NCBI GenBank assembly: GCA_021228405.1
Contig: JAJQRF010000005.1
Coordinates: 1 to 64,000 of the forward strand
Source of the DNA: Pyrinomonadaceae bacterium
Lineage (GTDB): Bacteria; Acidobacteriota; Blastocatellia; Pyrinomonadales; Pyrinomonadaceae
Reading direction: 5' to 3'
Length of the DNA: 64,000 nucleotides
Position 1 is the stretch's first letter; each line of letters opens with the position of its first letter. Below are positions 34,336 to 43,148 of the stretch, one piece after another. Under the pieces are notes generated by a model. That model ran no database searches, was not told the origin of the DNA, and saw nothing but the letters and a program-made list of their open reading frames with translations. A program made the position numbers and the translations under genes.

Positions 34336-35284
34336 CGTTGACGCAAATCTTCCGCTCGTAATCGTCAATCCGAAATCCGCCGCCGGCGCGACCGAATCGC
34401 GTTGGGCGGAGATCGCCGCCGATTTCCGCACGCATTTCGGCGCGTTTCAGGTCGCTTTCACCAAAAAACACGGCGACGGCATCGCGCTCGCCAAACGCGG
34501 CGCGGCGCAGGGCAGAAAATTTATCATCGCCTGCGGCGGCGACGGCACCATCAACGAAGTGGCGAACGGCATCCTGGAATCGAATCCCGAAATCGAACTC
34601 GGCGTTTTGCCTTCGGGAACGGGCGGAGATTTCCGCAAAACGCTCGGAATCTCAACTGAAATTCGCGAAAATGCGCGAGCTTTGCGACAGGGAAAGACCA
34701 AAAAGATCGATGTCGGGCGCGTCACGTTTCAAAATTTTGAAAACGAAACCGTTAGTCGTTATTTTCTGAACGTGGCGAGCTTTGGGCTTTCCGCGTCGAT
34801 CATCGAAAACGTCAAATCGACGACTGCGCTGAAATGGCTTCCGCACGATCTGATTCGCGGGAAAGCGAGCTTTGCGCTTTCGACTTTGCAGGAAGTTTTG
34901 GCATTGGAATTTAAAACCGTCCGCGTCAAAATGGACGAAAAAGAAGAAAAACAACTCAACACGATCAACTTCTGCGTCTGCAATTCCCGATTTTTCGGCG
35001 GCGGAATGAAGATCGCACCGAATGCGAAGATCAATGACGGCTTTCTTGACATCGTCAACATCGGCGACATCAAAACCGCCAAAATCCTCTTAAATGCTTA
35101 CACTTTATATCTCGGAACGCATCTGACCTTGCCCGAGGTGAAATCGACGCTGGCAAAGGAAATCGAAGTTTTCCCGACCGATAAAAATGAAATTCACATT
35201 GAAGTTGACGGCGAACTGCCGGGCAAACTTCCCGCGAAATTCGAGATTTTACACGATTTTCTGAAAGTGCGTGTTCCGAAGTAG
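34301..35284 (+). CDS. Diacylglycerol kinase catalytic-domain (YegS/DagK-like) lipid kinase
   Basis: A 327-residue kinase. The DAGKc motifs are 'LVIVNPKSAAG' near the N-terminus, 'IIACGGDGTINEVANGI' (ATP-binding GGDGT) and 'GVLPSGTGGDF'. The C-terminal half ('VCNSRFFGGGMKIAPNAKINDGFLDIV', 'EVDGELPGKLP') is the usual substrate-side domain. It phosphorylates a membrane lipid such as diacylglycerol, or a polyprenol or sphingoid base. No ATG lies near the conserved start; the TTG at 34301, within the upstream gene, is the only reasonable initiator. A separate promoter and riboswitch follow downstream. Confidence 0.88.
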   Translation: MSEKTSKHSSNNVDANLPLVIVNPKSAAGATESRWAEIAADFRTHFGAFQVAFTKKHGDGIALAKRGAAQGRKFIIACGGDGTINEVANGILESNPEIELGVLPSGTGGDFRKTLGISTEIRENARALRQGKTKKIDVGRVTFQNFENETVSRYFLNVASFGLSASIIENVKSTTALKWLPHDLIRGKASFALSTLQEVLALEFKTVRVKMDEKEEKQLNTINFCVCNSRFFGGGMKIAPNAKINDGFLDIVNIGDIKTAKILLNAYTLYLGTHLTLPEVKSTLAKEIEVFPTDKNEIHIEVDGELPGKLPAKFEILHDFLKVRVPK

Positions 35285-35357
35285 ATTTATTTGTCGAGTT
35301 AATTTATTGAAAAAGTTTTACTTATTAATTTCACGTTAAATTGTCTGAAAATTTTTC

Positions 35358-35386
35358 TTGCCTTTTTCATCTCGTTCCTGTATAAA
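35358..35386 (+). promoter_or_regulatory. Promoter of the c-di-AMP riboswitch transcript
   Basis: TTGCCT (35358-35363), a 17-bp spacer and TATAAA (35381-35386) would start transcription near 35393, just before the riboswitch. Confidence 0.65.
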
Positions 35387-35400
35387 CTAATTAAAACTAA

Positions 35401-35534
35401 ATTGCCGAAGCCGCTTTCCGTAATGAAAACGGCACGGGGGAACCAAACATTGGGGCGCATCTGTTTTTCAGAAGAAGATTCTTCGCTTCCAGCCCGTCAG
35501 CTAACCTCGTAGGCATTACCGAAGAAGGACACGA
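35401..35534 (+). ncRNA. c-di-AMP riboswitch (ydaO-yuaA class)
   Basis: The conserved blocks of the ydaO-yuaA aptamer occur in order and spacing: GCCGAAGCC at the 5' side, ACGGGGGAACCA, TTGGGGCGCA, a variable hairpin (about 35461-35490), AGCCCGTCAGCTAACCTCGT followed by AGGC, and GAAGAAGGA at the 3' side. The class binds c-di-AMP and usually turns genes off when the ligand is abundant. An intrinsic terminator follows, which fits control by premature termination. The first gene downstream encodes a 73-residue unknown protein, then a sulfate-type ABC transporter. Confidence 0.95.
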
Positions 35535-35546
35535 AATTTTCGCTGG

Positions 35547-35583
35547 AAGAGCGTGAAGCCGAGTGGACTTCACGCTCTTTCTG
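35547..35583 (+). terminator. Terminator of the c-di-AMP riboswitch
   Basis: AAGAGCGTGAAG and CTTCACGCTCTT form a 12-bp stem followed by TCTGTC. It is the expression platform of the riboswitch. Confidence 0.85.
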
Positions 35584-35644
35584 TCAATAGAGCAAAGTTT
35601 CGTTTTCTTCGTGACGACAATTAATTTTTTGGAGGTTTATTGTT

Positions 35645-35866
35645 ATGGCTCGAAGATTTTTTTACACCATTCCCGACTGCGTGAAATACCGCATCATTTT
35701 TGAAAACGCGGACACGGTTTACGGCGCAAACGAAAGAAACGAATATCGTTTGTTCCGTAAGAATTCAGGCAAGATCAGTTTCAGCAAACGCGAAGCACTG
35801 CGCTCGTATATCGACACATTTCTGGAAAAGGAATTTGATGATAAACGGCAGGTCGCTTACGCATGA
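35645..35866 (+). CDS. Small protein of unknown function under c-di-AMP riboswitch control
   Basis: A 73-residue basic/acidic mixed protein with no signal peptide or membrane helix. It reads 'YTIPDCVKYRIIFENADTVYGANERNEYRLF' then 'FSKREALRSYIDTFLEKEFDDK', suggesting a small beta-rich N-terminal part followed by a helix. A strong GGAGG site precedes the ATG. It is the first gene after the riboswitch, so c-di-AMP should repress it. No family recognised. A role in ion, osmotic or wall homeostasis is only suggested by the usual ligand pathway. Confidence 0.8.
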   Translation: MARRFFYTIPDCVKYRIIFENADTVYGANERNEYRLFRKNSGKISFSKREALRSYIDTFLEKEFDDKRQVAYA

Positions 35867-36117
35867 AATCTTTCTTTTCATTAATTTTGACGGGTTGCAC
35901 CGAAGTATTTGAGGTTTCGGTGCAACCCGCAAAAGGTGATTTTGCTCTGCTCGAAATTTATAATTTCTTTCGCAATACACGGCGTTTGAACTCACGGCGT
36001 GTCAGATTTTTTCGTTTCCATTTGAGTAAATTTTCCATTTTCAGCAAGCCGGTCACTATCAAAATCAATTTCAATACTATTCAGCAATTTTCAATTTAAT
36101 AAAAGGGAGAAATTCTT

Positions 36118-37152
36118 ATGAAAAAGTTTAAGAACAAACTTGCGCGCGTCTTGTTTTTTATCCTTATTTCTTCACTTTTACTCACGAACGGCTGTTTACC
36201 GACACCGCAGGATACGAAAGGCGGACGAACGATCACGCTTTACGGCTTTTCGATTATGAAGGAAGCCTTGGAAAAAGAAATTTATCCGGCATTTGCCGCA
36301 AAATGGAAAGCCGAACACAGCGAAGATTTGAGTTTTAATTCTTCGTTCGCGGGGTCAGAAGTCGTGACGAATCAGATTTTGCAAGGCGCACCGGCGGACG
36401 TGGCGATTCTTTCCATCGAACGCGACGTTGACCGATTGGTCGAAGGAAAAGCCGTCACGAACGATTGGCGCAGTTTACCGAACAAAGGAATTGTCAATAA
36501 AACGCCGTTCGTGATTCTCGTCCGCAAAGGCAATCCGAAAGCAATTACCGATTTTCCCGATCTCGCCAAGCCCGGTATCAAACTGATTCATCCCGATCCG
36601 GTCAGTTCGGGCGGCGCACAATGGTCGATTTTGTCGATCTACGGTTCGGAATTGAAAAAATCGGAATCGCAAACGGGAACGCCCGATAAAACGCGTGCTT
36701 TGCAAACTTTGCAGGCGATCTGGAAAAACGTGATCGCCACGCCGGGTTCGGCGCGCGAAGCGCGAACGCAGTTTGAAACGGGTTTCGGCGATGCGCTGAT
36801 TACATACGAACTCGAAGGTTTGCTGATGAAACAGGCAAACTCGCCCGTCGAGATCGTTTATCCGAAATCGACAATTTTCAGCGAACATCCGGCGGTTGTC
36901 ATCGACCGCAATCTGAACGAGGTAAAACGCGCTTCGGTTGAAGCCTTCGTAAAATTTCTGTGGAGTGAAGAAGCGCAAAAGGCATTCGTAAAATATCATT
37001 TCCGTTCGGCGACCAATGAAGCTTTGAACGAAGCGAACAAAGAATTCGGCAAGATCGAAGAGCCGTTTACGGTCGAATATTTCGGCGGTTGGAATCGTGC
37101 TTATCCTGAAATCATCGAACAGGTTTTTCGTGACCAGGTGATGAAAAAATGA
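36118..37152 (+). CDS. Sulfate/thiosulfate ABC transporter substrate-binding lipoprotein (Sbp/CysP-like)
   Basis: A 344-residue protein with a lipobox 'LLTNGC' near residue 27. Sbp-family segments are plain: 'FAAKWKAEHSEDLSFNSSFAGSEVVTNQILQGAPADVAILSIERDVDRLV', 'ILVRKGNPKAITDFPDLAKPGIKLIHPDPVSSGGAQWS'. It delivers sulfate or a related oxyanion to the permease. It is followed with 4-bp overlaps by one permease and one ATPase gene. Between it and the riboswitch-controlled gene lies a 251-bp AT-rich gap with no further element recognised. Sulfate is the usual substrate, but molybdate or thiosulfate are not excluded. Confidence 0.88.
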   Translation: MKKFKNKLARVLFFILISSLLLTNGCLPTPQDTKGGRTITLYGFSIMKEALEKEIYPAFAAKWKAEHSEDLSFNSSFAGSEVVTNQILQGAPADVAILSIERDVDRLVEGKAVTNDWRSLPNKGIVNKTPFVILVRKGNPKAITDFPDLAKPGIKLIHPDPVSSGGAQWSILSIYGSELKKSESQTGTPDKTRALQTLQAIWKNVIATPGSAREARTQFETGFGDALITYELEGLLMKQANSPVEIVYPKSTIFSEHPAVVIDRNLNEVKRASVEAFVKFLWSEEAQKAFVKYHFRSATNEALNEANKEFGKIEEPFTVEYFGGWNRAYPEIIEQVFRDQVMKK

Positions 37153-37982
37153 GCGCAAATCTTTCCGGCATCAGACACACGCAAGGTTTCGACATCATCA
37201 AGCCGTTGAGCATCGGCGCGATGATTCTGATAATGCTGCCGCTCGTTTTACTGCCGTTGGCTTCGATCTTTATTTTCGGAACGAACAAAGGCTTGGCGAG
37301 TTTCTGGGCGGCTTTGACCGCGCCCGATGCCGTTTACGCTTTAAAGCTTTCGATCGTAACTAGCTTTTGGGCGACGATCTTTAATGTTTTTTTCGGACTT
37401 CTCGCCGCGTATGTTTTAACGAAATACGATTTTTGGGGACGAAACGCGCTGACCGTGACGATTTCCCTGCCGACCGCGATTCCGACTGCCGTTGCCGGAT
37501 TTGCTCTACTTCTGCTCTGGGGACCGTTCGGCATTTTAGGTCAATATTTATCGCCCGAAGCGCAAATAATGTTCACGCCGTATGCGATCATTCTGGCAAA
37601 TATTTTCGTCACGTTCCCGCTTGCTTTCGGCGTTATCAAACCCGTTTTCGATACGATGAACAGATCGCTCGAAGAAGCGTCGGCGACGATCGGCGCAACG
37701 CGCTGGCAGACGTTTTGGCACATCACGCTTCCCGCGCTTCGCGGAGCGATCTTGAGCGGTGCGCTTTTGACCTTTGCGCGCTCGGTCGGCGAATTCGGCT
37801 CGACGATTCTCGTTTCGGGAAACCTAGCCGGACGCACACAAACCGCGCCGCTTTATATTTTCGCCAAATTCAACGAAGGACAAGTCGAAGCCGCCAACGC
37901 CATCGCCATCGTTCTGGCGATATTTTCTTTTTTGATTTTCAGCATTTTATTTTTTGCCCGCGACTGGCTTGACGCAGAATGA
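37149..37982 (+). CDS. Sulfate-type ABC transporter permease
   Basis: A 277-residue inner-membrane protein with about six helices. The CysT/CysW/ModB permease EAA-like loop 'LEEASATIGATRWQTFWHITLPAL' is clear, as is 'GEFGSTILVSGN'. In most sulfate operons two different permeases (cysT and cysW) are present; here only one occurs, so it may form a homodimer. It overlaps the binding-protein gene by 4 bp (ATGA) and the ATPase gene by 4 bp. Confidence 0.9.
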   Translation: MSANLSGIRHTQGFDIIKPLSIGAMILIMLPLVLLPLASIFIFGTNKGLASFWAALTAPDAVYALKLSIVTSFWATIFNVFFGLLAAYVLTKYDFWGRNALTVTISLPTAIPTAVAGFALLLLWGPFGILGQYLSPEAQIMFTPYAIILANIFVTFPLAFGVIKPVFDTMNRSLEEASATIGATRWQTFWHITLPALRGAILSGALLTFARSVGEFGSTILVSGNLAGRTQTAPLYIFAKFNEGQVEAANAIAIVLAIFSFLIFSILFFARDWLDAE

Positions 37983-39109
37983 ATAATGCAGAAGACAGAT
38001 CAAATTTTGCAGTAAACATTCAAAATATCTGCAAAAAATTCGGTTCGGCGACCGTACTTGAAGACGTGAGCTTCAACGTCGCCGAAGGCGAAACCATCGT
38101 TTTGCTCGGTTCGTCGGGTTCGGGAAAAACAACCATTCTGCGAATTATTGCCGGACTCGAAACGCCCGATTCGGGAAGCGTTATTCTGCACGGCAGAGAT
38201 GTCACGAAACTGCCCGCACGCGAACGCGGAATCGGCGTTATTTTCCAATCATACGCGCTTTTTCCGAAAATGACGGTCGAGCAAAATATCGGCTACGGGT
38301 TGCGGATTCGCGGAAAAAACAAAAAGGAATCCGCCGAAATTGTTGATGAATTGATAAAGCTCGTCCATCTCGAAGAACATCGCCGAAAATTTCCGTCACA
38401 GCTTTCGGGCGGACAACAGCAACGCGTCGCGATTGCGCGGGCATTGGCTTACAAACCCGAAGTTTTGCTTTTTGACGAACCTTTTTCCGCGCTCGATGCA
38501 CAAATCCGCGTCAAACTTCGCGCTGAAATTCGTGCCTTGCTCAAACAGATAAATGTTCCTTCGATCTTCATCACGCACGATCAGGAAGAAGCCCTCGAAC
38601 TCGGCGACCGCATCGCGGTTTTGAATAACGCGCGAATCGAACAGATCGGAACGCCTTTCGATGTCTATAACAAACCCGAAACCGAATATGTCGCCACGTT
38701 TCTGGGTGCGGCAAATCTTCTGCTCGGCGTGATTCATGACGATAATTTCGAGATCGAATACACGCGCCTCGCGCTCGGTTTCGAGGCTGACCGATTCGCC
38801 GAAGGTCAATCGGTCAAATTGGTTTTTCGTCCCGAAGATGTCGTTTTGAGCGAGCTTGGAAATTATCCGCCCAAAACTCATTATTTGATAAACGGAATCG
38901 TTGAAGAAACGAGCTTTGTCGGCGCATACGAACGGCTTTCCGTGCGGCTCGAATATACGAATCGCCAACCCGTTATCGTCACACGCCCGAAACCCGAAGC
39001 GACCGCTTTTCCCTTAAGAATCGGGCAAAAAGTCGAAGTCAGTTTGACGGCTTGGCGTGTTATTCCCAATTTCGCGCTGGCAAGCGAACGCGCCGGAAAA
39101 GTGTATTAA
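37979..39109 (+). CDS. Sulfate-type ABC transporter ATP-binding protein (CysA-like)
   Basis: A 376-residue ATPase. The Walker A 'GSSGSGKTT' is at about residue 43, the signature 'LSGGQQQRVAIARALA', Walker B 'VLLFDEPFSALDA' and the His switch 'FITHDQEEALELGDR' are present. A C-terminal TOBE-like regulatory domain (from about 240) contains 'KLVFRPEDVVLSE'. It energises uptake through the adjacent permease. It is last in the three-gene operon, with the intergenic inverted repeat at 39131 after it. Confidence 0.93.
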   Translation: MNNAEDRSNFAVNIQNICKKFGSATVLEDVSFNVAEGETIVLLGSSGSGKTTILRIIAGLETPDSGSVILHGRDVTKLPARERGIGVIFQSYALFPKMTVEQNIGYGLRIRGKNKKESAEIVDELIKLVHLEEHRRKFPSQLSGGQQQRVAIARALAYKPEVLLFDEPFSALDAQIRVKLRAEIRALLKQINVPSIFITHDQEEALELGDRIAVLNNARIEQIGTPFDVYNKPETEYVATFLGAANLLLGVIHDDNFEIEYTRLALGFEADRFAEGQSVKLVFRPEDVVLSELGNYPPKTHYLINGIVEETSFVGAYERLSVRLEYTNRQPVIVTRPKPEATAFPLRIGQKVEVSLTAWRVIPNFALASERAGKVY

Positions 39110-39130
39110 GATTTTATTCAATTCCTTTTT

Positions 39131-39214
39131 TTGAACGCGGATCGGGCGGATTGGCACGGATAAATTTTGTAAGAATCAGGTTAAATCCGCTTGATTCGCC
39201 CAATCCGCGTTCAA
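39131..39214. repeat. Inverted repeat (TTGAACGCGGAT type)
   Basis: The left arm TTGAACGCGGATCGGGCGGA (39131-39150) continues to 39161. The right arm (39185-39214) ends GCCCAATCCGCGTTCAA. It is imperfect, with a 23-bp loop and no T-run. It lies after the transporter operon. The remaining 39215-39357 holds no recognised element. Confidence 0.8.
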
Positions 39215-39357
39215 TAATTCCGAAAGATTTAAAGGCTTTTATTTCTCAATGAACTTTGTAATAGTTTTGTCCGAACAGTTCGCAAATTCCTTTTACTTTT
39301 GCACTTTTGCATTTTTTTGTGTCATTATCAAAACTCTAATCAGTCAAACTAAAAAAT

Positions 39358-42141
39358 ATGTCTAAATCATTCTGTCAGAGAGTGGTCGAATGTTGTGAAG
39401 CGCGACCGGAGATGACGGCGATGCAGATCGTCGGCGATTCGGAAAGTTATACCTTCGGTGAAATGCTCAAACAAGTGCGCGCCGTGGCGTATCGTTTGAA
39501 ACAGGAAAATATCGAATTCGGCGACCGCGTTGCGCTGATCGGCGAAAATCATCCGTGCTGGGAGATCGCCTATCTCGCAACGCTCTATCACGGCGCGGTT
39601 TGCGTCCCGCTCGACCCGCACGGCGAGATCGAAACGCTCACCAATTTTCTCGAAAATTCCGAAGCCAAACTCGCGTTTCTCTCGCCCGATATGAAGGAAA
39701 AATTCGGTCAGATCGAGGAAAGATTAGGCAAGCATATCTCCGCCGTCGTCTGGCAAAATGAAACGAATAACGGAAATCAAAATCCAAAATCCAAAATCCA
39801 AAATCCAAAATCGAATAATGGTTTTCAGAAGTTCGAGGATTGGGCAAAAACCGGTTTTCCCGAAAGTTTTGCCAAGGAAATGCCGAAACCTGCGGGTGAC
39901 GATATGGCTCTTTTGATGTATACCTCAGGCACGACGGGCACACCGAAAGGCGTTCCGCTGACGCACGGCAACATCGCCGCCGAGCTTGACGGCATCAACG
40001 AAGTTCTCAAGCTTTCCGACAAAGTTTCGATCTTAAGTTTACTGCCGCTTTTTCACGCTTACTTGCAGATCGTCAATATCTGGGTTGCCGCGACTTACGG
40101 CTGTAAGGTCGGATATTTAAAGGAACTCACGCCCGACGAACTCGGCAAAGCGATGCGCGAATTCAAACCGACGATGCTCACGACCGTGCCGCGCCTTTGG
40201 TATCTGTTTCATAAAAAAATCTTCGATGCGGTCAAAGCCAAACCGACCGCCGTGCAGACGCTTTTCAAAGCAATGCTCGCAACCAACGGTTTCCTGCGAA
40301 AATCTTTAAACCTCAATCTCGGAACGAAACTTTTCGGACAGATTCACGAATCGTTCGGCGGACGATTGCAATTTGCGATCACGGCTGGTTCGCGTTTTGA
40401 CGAGGACGTGGCGGAAGATTTTTACAAGCTGGGCTTTACGATCATTCAAGGTTACGGCTTGACCGAAACTTCGGGCGCGGCGACGGCGACTTATGAAAAA
40501 GATAACCGCGTCGGCTCGGTCGGCAAAGCGTTTTTCAATGCCGAAGTCAAGATAAACAATCCCGATAAAGACGGCATCGGCGAGGTTTTGATTCGCGGTG
40601 CGATGGTTTTCAAAGGCTATTATCAAAACCCGACCGCGACCGCCGACGTTTTCACCGAAGACGGCTGGTTTCGTTCGGGCGATCTCGGAAAATTCGACAA
40701 GGACGGGCATCTATACATTGTCGGACGCGCCAAGGACGTGATCGTTTTGCCGTCGGGCAAAAACGTCCATCCCGAAGATTTGGAAGTTCATTATCTGAAA
40801 ACGCCGCTCGTCGCGGAGCTTGCCGTGATCGGCGTGGAAGACAAGAACGGACGCGCCGGAGCGGAAAAACTGGCGGCGGTCGTCGTGCCCGATTTCGATT
40901 ATATGAAGCAGTCGAAGGTCGCGAATTCAAAGGAAGCGATTCGTTACGCGCTCGACAATCTCGGACGCGAGCTTCCCGAATATCAGCGCGTGCGCGATTA
41001 CATCATCCGCGCCGAACTGCTTCCGCGCACCGCGACGCGCAAAATCAAACGCTTCGAGCTGAAAAAAGAAGTCGAAACGGGTGTGATCGCGGGCGGCAAA
41101 GCGCAGGAAGAAAAAACCTGGACGCTGACCGCCGAAGACAAAAAACTGCTCGATTCAAACATCGGCAAAGCCATCGTTTCGGCGATCAGGCAAAACGCGA
41201 AGGATGCCGAAATCGTTCACCCGCAGATGAATCTGGAGATCGATCTCGGCTTGGATTCCTTGGCGCGCGCCGAAGTTTTCGCCGCGCTCGAACAAGCCTT
41301 TTCGACCGAATTTGACGGCGAGGAAGCGGCACAGGCATTGACCGTCGCGGACGTTTACGCGCTCTCGCAAAAACATCTGCCGAACGCGGCAAACGACGAA
41401 TCCGCGATTTACGAAACCGATCTGAACTGGAGCAAGATCATTGCTCAGACGGATGCCGATTTTCCCGAAGTCAAACCGATACTGCGCGACCGCGTGGCGT
41501 TTCCGGCACTGGCATATTTCGTTTACAAGATTTTTCACGTTTTCTGCCGCATCTTTTTACGACTCGAAGTAAAGGACGCAGACGTTCTCAAGACGATGAA
41601 ACGCCCGTTTCTGATCTGCCCCAATCACCAGAGTTTTCTCGACCCGTTCGTGCTCACGGCAAATTATCCTTTTTACATTTACAGGCATATTTTCCACGTC
41701 GGCGCGAGCCAGTTTTTCAACAATTCGTTTATGCAATGGGTCGCCAAGACGCTCAGTGTCGTGCCGATCGATCCCGATACGCAATTGATGAAGGCGATGA
41801 AAGCGGGCGCGATCGGGTTGAAGCACGGCAAGGTTTTGAACATTTATCCCGAGGGCGAACGCGCTTTCGACGGCGAACTGCACGAATTCAAAAAAGGCGC
41901 GGCGATCCTCGCGACCGAGCTTGATCTGCCGATCGTGCCCGTCGCGCTTGACGGTCTGCAAAACGTCTGGGCGCGGCGTTCGTGGAGGATTCGCGCTGCA
42001 AAAGTTAAAATTCGCTTCGGAAAACCGTTCTACCCGAAAGAAATTCTTGACGAAAATCTTTCGGATGAAGCAAAATATGAAATCGTTACGGAACATTTGA
42101 AGCAGAACATTGCCGAAATGATCGAAGAAATGCGCAGGTGA
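39358..42141 (+). CDS. Fused acyl-CoA/ACP synthetase, acyl carrier and PlsC acyltransferase
   Basis: A 927-residue three-part protein. Residues 1-560 are an AMP-forming ligase with 'YTSGTTGTPKGVP', 'GYGLTETSGAAT' and 'RSGDLGKFDKDGHLYIVGR'. An acyl-carrier domain follows at about 600-680 with the phosphopantetheine serine in 'LGLDSL' (Ser634). A PlsC-type acyltransferase occupies 720-927 with 'NHQSFLD' (Asn756, His757) and 'YPEGER'. It probably activates a fatty acid, holds it on the carrier and transfers it to a lysophospholipid or glycolipid. E. coli Aas has the opposite order and no carrier. Residues of about 140-152 are encoded by heptamer repeats. The next gene overlaps by 4 bp. Confidence 0.92.
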   Translation: MSKSFCQRVVECCEARPEMTAMQIVGDSESYTFGEMLKQVRAVAYRLKQENIEFGDRVALIGENHPCWEIAYLATLYHGAVCVPLDPHGEIETLTNFLENSEAKLAFLSPDMKEKFGQIEERLGKHISAVVWQNETNNGNQNPKSKIQNPKSNNGFQKFEDWAKTGFPESFAKEMPKPAGDDMALLMYTSGTTGTPKGVPLTHGNIAAELDGINEVLKLSDKVSILSLLPLFHAYLQIVNIWVAATYGCKVGYLKELTPDELGKAMREFKPTMLTTVPRLWYLFHKKIFDAVKAKPTAVQTLFKAMLATNGFLRKSLNLNLGTKLFGQIHESFGGRLQFAITAGSRFDEDVAEDFYKLGFTIIQGYGLTETSGAATATYEKDNRVGSVGKAFFNAEVKINNPDKDGIGEVLIRGAMVFKGYYQNPTATADVFTEDGWFRSGDLGKFDKDGHLYIVGRAKDVIVLPSGKNVHPEDLEVHYLKTPLVAELAVIGVEDKNGRAGAEKLAAVVVPDFDYMKQSKVANSKEAIRYALDNLGRELPEYQRVRDYIIRAELLPRTATRKIKRFELKKEVETGVIAGGKAQEEKTWTLTAEDKKLLDSNIGKAIVSAIRQNAKDAEIVHPQMNLEIDLGLDSLARAEVFAALEQAFSTEFDGEEAAQALTVADVYALSQKHLPNAANDESAIYETDLNWSKIIAQTDADFPEVKPILRDRVAFPALAYFVYKIFHVFCRIFLRLEVKDADVLKTMKRPFLICPNHQSFLDPFVLTANYPFYIYRHIFHVGASQFFNNSFMQWVAKTLSVVPIDPDTQLMKAMKAGAIGLKHGKVLNIYPEGERAFDGELHEFKKGAAILATELDLPIVPVALDGLQNVWARRSWRIRAAKVKIRFGKPFYPKEILDENLSDEAKYEIVTEHLKQNIAEMIEEMRR
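39774..39814. repeat. Heptamer repeat inserted in the ligase fusion
   Basis: Units of AAATCCA repeat about five times in frame, encoding Asn-Pro-Lys-Ser-Lys-Ile-Gln-like residues in a surface loop between the N-terminal strands and the 'YTSGTTG' motif. Confidence 0.85.
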
Positions 42142-42524
42142 ACCTGATGGAAGAGGATATTGATTATTACGAAAGACTCGAAAACGCCAAAAAGGATTAT
42201 GAGGAAGAATCCGCCAACCTTCTTCAAATGATCGAAAAACGCGAAGAAATGGTCAGGCTGTTGAAAATCGCCAAACCCGATAAGATCAAGGATATTCAGG
42301 AACTTATCCGGGGGTTGGATGAATCGATCGCCCAAACCGAAGAAATTATGGAAAGTATTTCCAACCTCATCGAAAAGATCGAAGCGGCTATCAAGCACGA
42401 TGAGAAACTGGCGGTCACGGTCGAAATTATCCAAAAGGAACTCATCGAATATGTGAAGAGAGAAAAACCCGAAAAATTGGAAGAACTCGAAGCGATGCTT
42501 TTCGAGGACGGCACTTCGCATTAA
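42138..42524 (+). CDS. Coiled-coil protein, copy 1 of a paralogous pair
   Basis: A 128-residue acidic, helical protein starting at GTG (42138), overlapping the fusion gene stop by 4 bp, or at ATG (42147). Long heptad-like helices: 'NLLQMIEKREEMVRLLKIAKPDKIKDIQELIRGLDESIAQTEEIM' and a C-terminal 'ELIEYVKREKPEKLEELEAML'. The protein at 44007-44501 follows the same pattern ('EMIAEREEMAEVIKNLPPDARPEALRLLSDLDKAI'). No signal peptide and no known domain. It may assist the acyltransferase fusion with which it is translationally coupled. Confidence 0.8.
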   Translation: MNLMEEDIDYYERLENAKKDYEEESANLLQMIEKREEMVRLLKIAKPDKIKDIQELIRGLDESIAQTEEIMESISNLIEKIEAAIKHDEKLAVTVEIIQKELIEYVKREKPEKLEELEAMLFEDGTSH

Positions 42525-42665
42525 TTTTATTTTTTATCGAACTCGCTGACGGCTTCCCGCATCTACCTTGCCGATGCGCTTTTTCGACAGATTTCGGATT
42601 GACTTGAAATCCGAAATCGGGTGAAAATCAGCACGTTGTTCACTACAATTTTTGGAGATAATTTA

Positions 42666-43124
42666 ATGAGGAAAAATTTAATAACTTTACTTTTTACGCT
42701 GCTTTTCTGCCTTTTGTGGGTTGCTGACGGATATGCTCAAAGACCGCCGCCGAAAAGAAACGATACCGCTTCGCAAATGCCGAGCGTCGGATCGAGTAAT
42801 CCTATGGCAGGCGATGACGATATGGCGGGCGGTTATACCGCACGCAAAGTCACCGATAAGGAAGTTTTGGCGGCAGTCAAAAAAGGAATCGCGCTGAAAG
42901 CGAAGGAAATGAAGACGAAATACAAGCTTGAAACGCTTTTCAAAGCCGAATCGCAAGTCGTTGCGGGCACGAATTATCGTGTTTGTATGAGCATTGCCCT
43001 GCCCCGCAAAGGCGGCATCGTCGAAACCTTCAAAGTCAACGCCGTCATTTTTAAGAGTTTGGAAAATGCTTACAAAGTAATGCTTTGGGAGCAGGTCGAT
43101 TCCTGCGAAACCGTCGTTCAGTAA
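42666..43124 (+). CDS. Secreted cystatin-like protein, copy 1
   Basis: The ATG at 42666 follows TTTTGGAGATAA. The 152-residue product has a signal peptide ('LITLLFTLLFCLLWVADGYAQ') and a spacer to about residue 55. The cystatin domain shows the three inhibitory elements: N-terminal Gly ('GGYTARKVTDKE'), the loop 'QVVAGTNY' and a later Trp ('VMLWEQ'). Cystatins of this type block papain-like cysteine proteases. Two Cys (in 'YRVCMSI' and 'DSCETVVQ') could form a disulfide. The paralogue lies immediately downstream at 43234. Confidence 0.85.
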   Translation: MRKNLITLLFTLLFCLLWVADGYAQRPPPKRNDTASQMPSVGSSNPMAGDDDMAGGYTARKVTDKEVLAAVKKGIALKAKEMKTKYKLETLFKAESQVVAGTNYRVCMSIALPRKGGIVETFKVNAVIFKSLENAYKVMLWEQVDSCETVVQ

Positions 43125-43148
43125 TTCGACTTCTTCTTTCGGCAATAA

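Noticed and set aside
35863-36099. 78-residue frame after the riboswitch-controlled gene
   Set aside because: AT-rich, no ribosome site, basic low-complexity composition; it overlaps the preceding gene end and looks non-coding.
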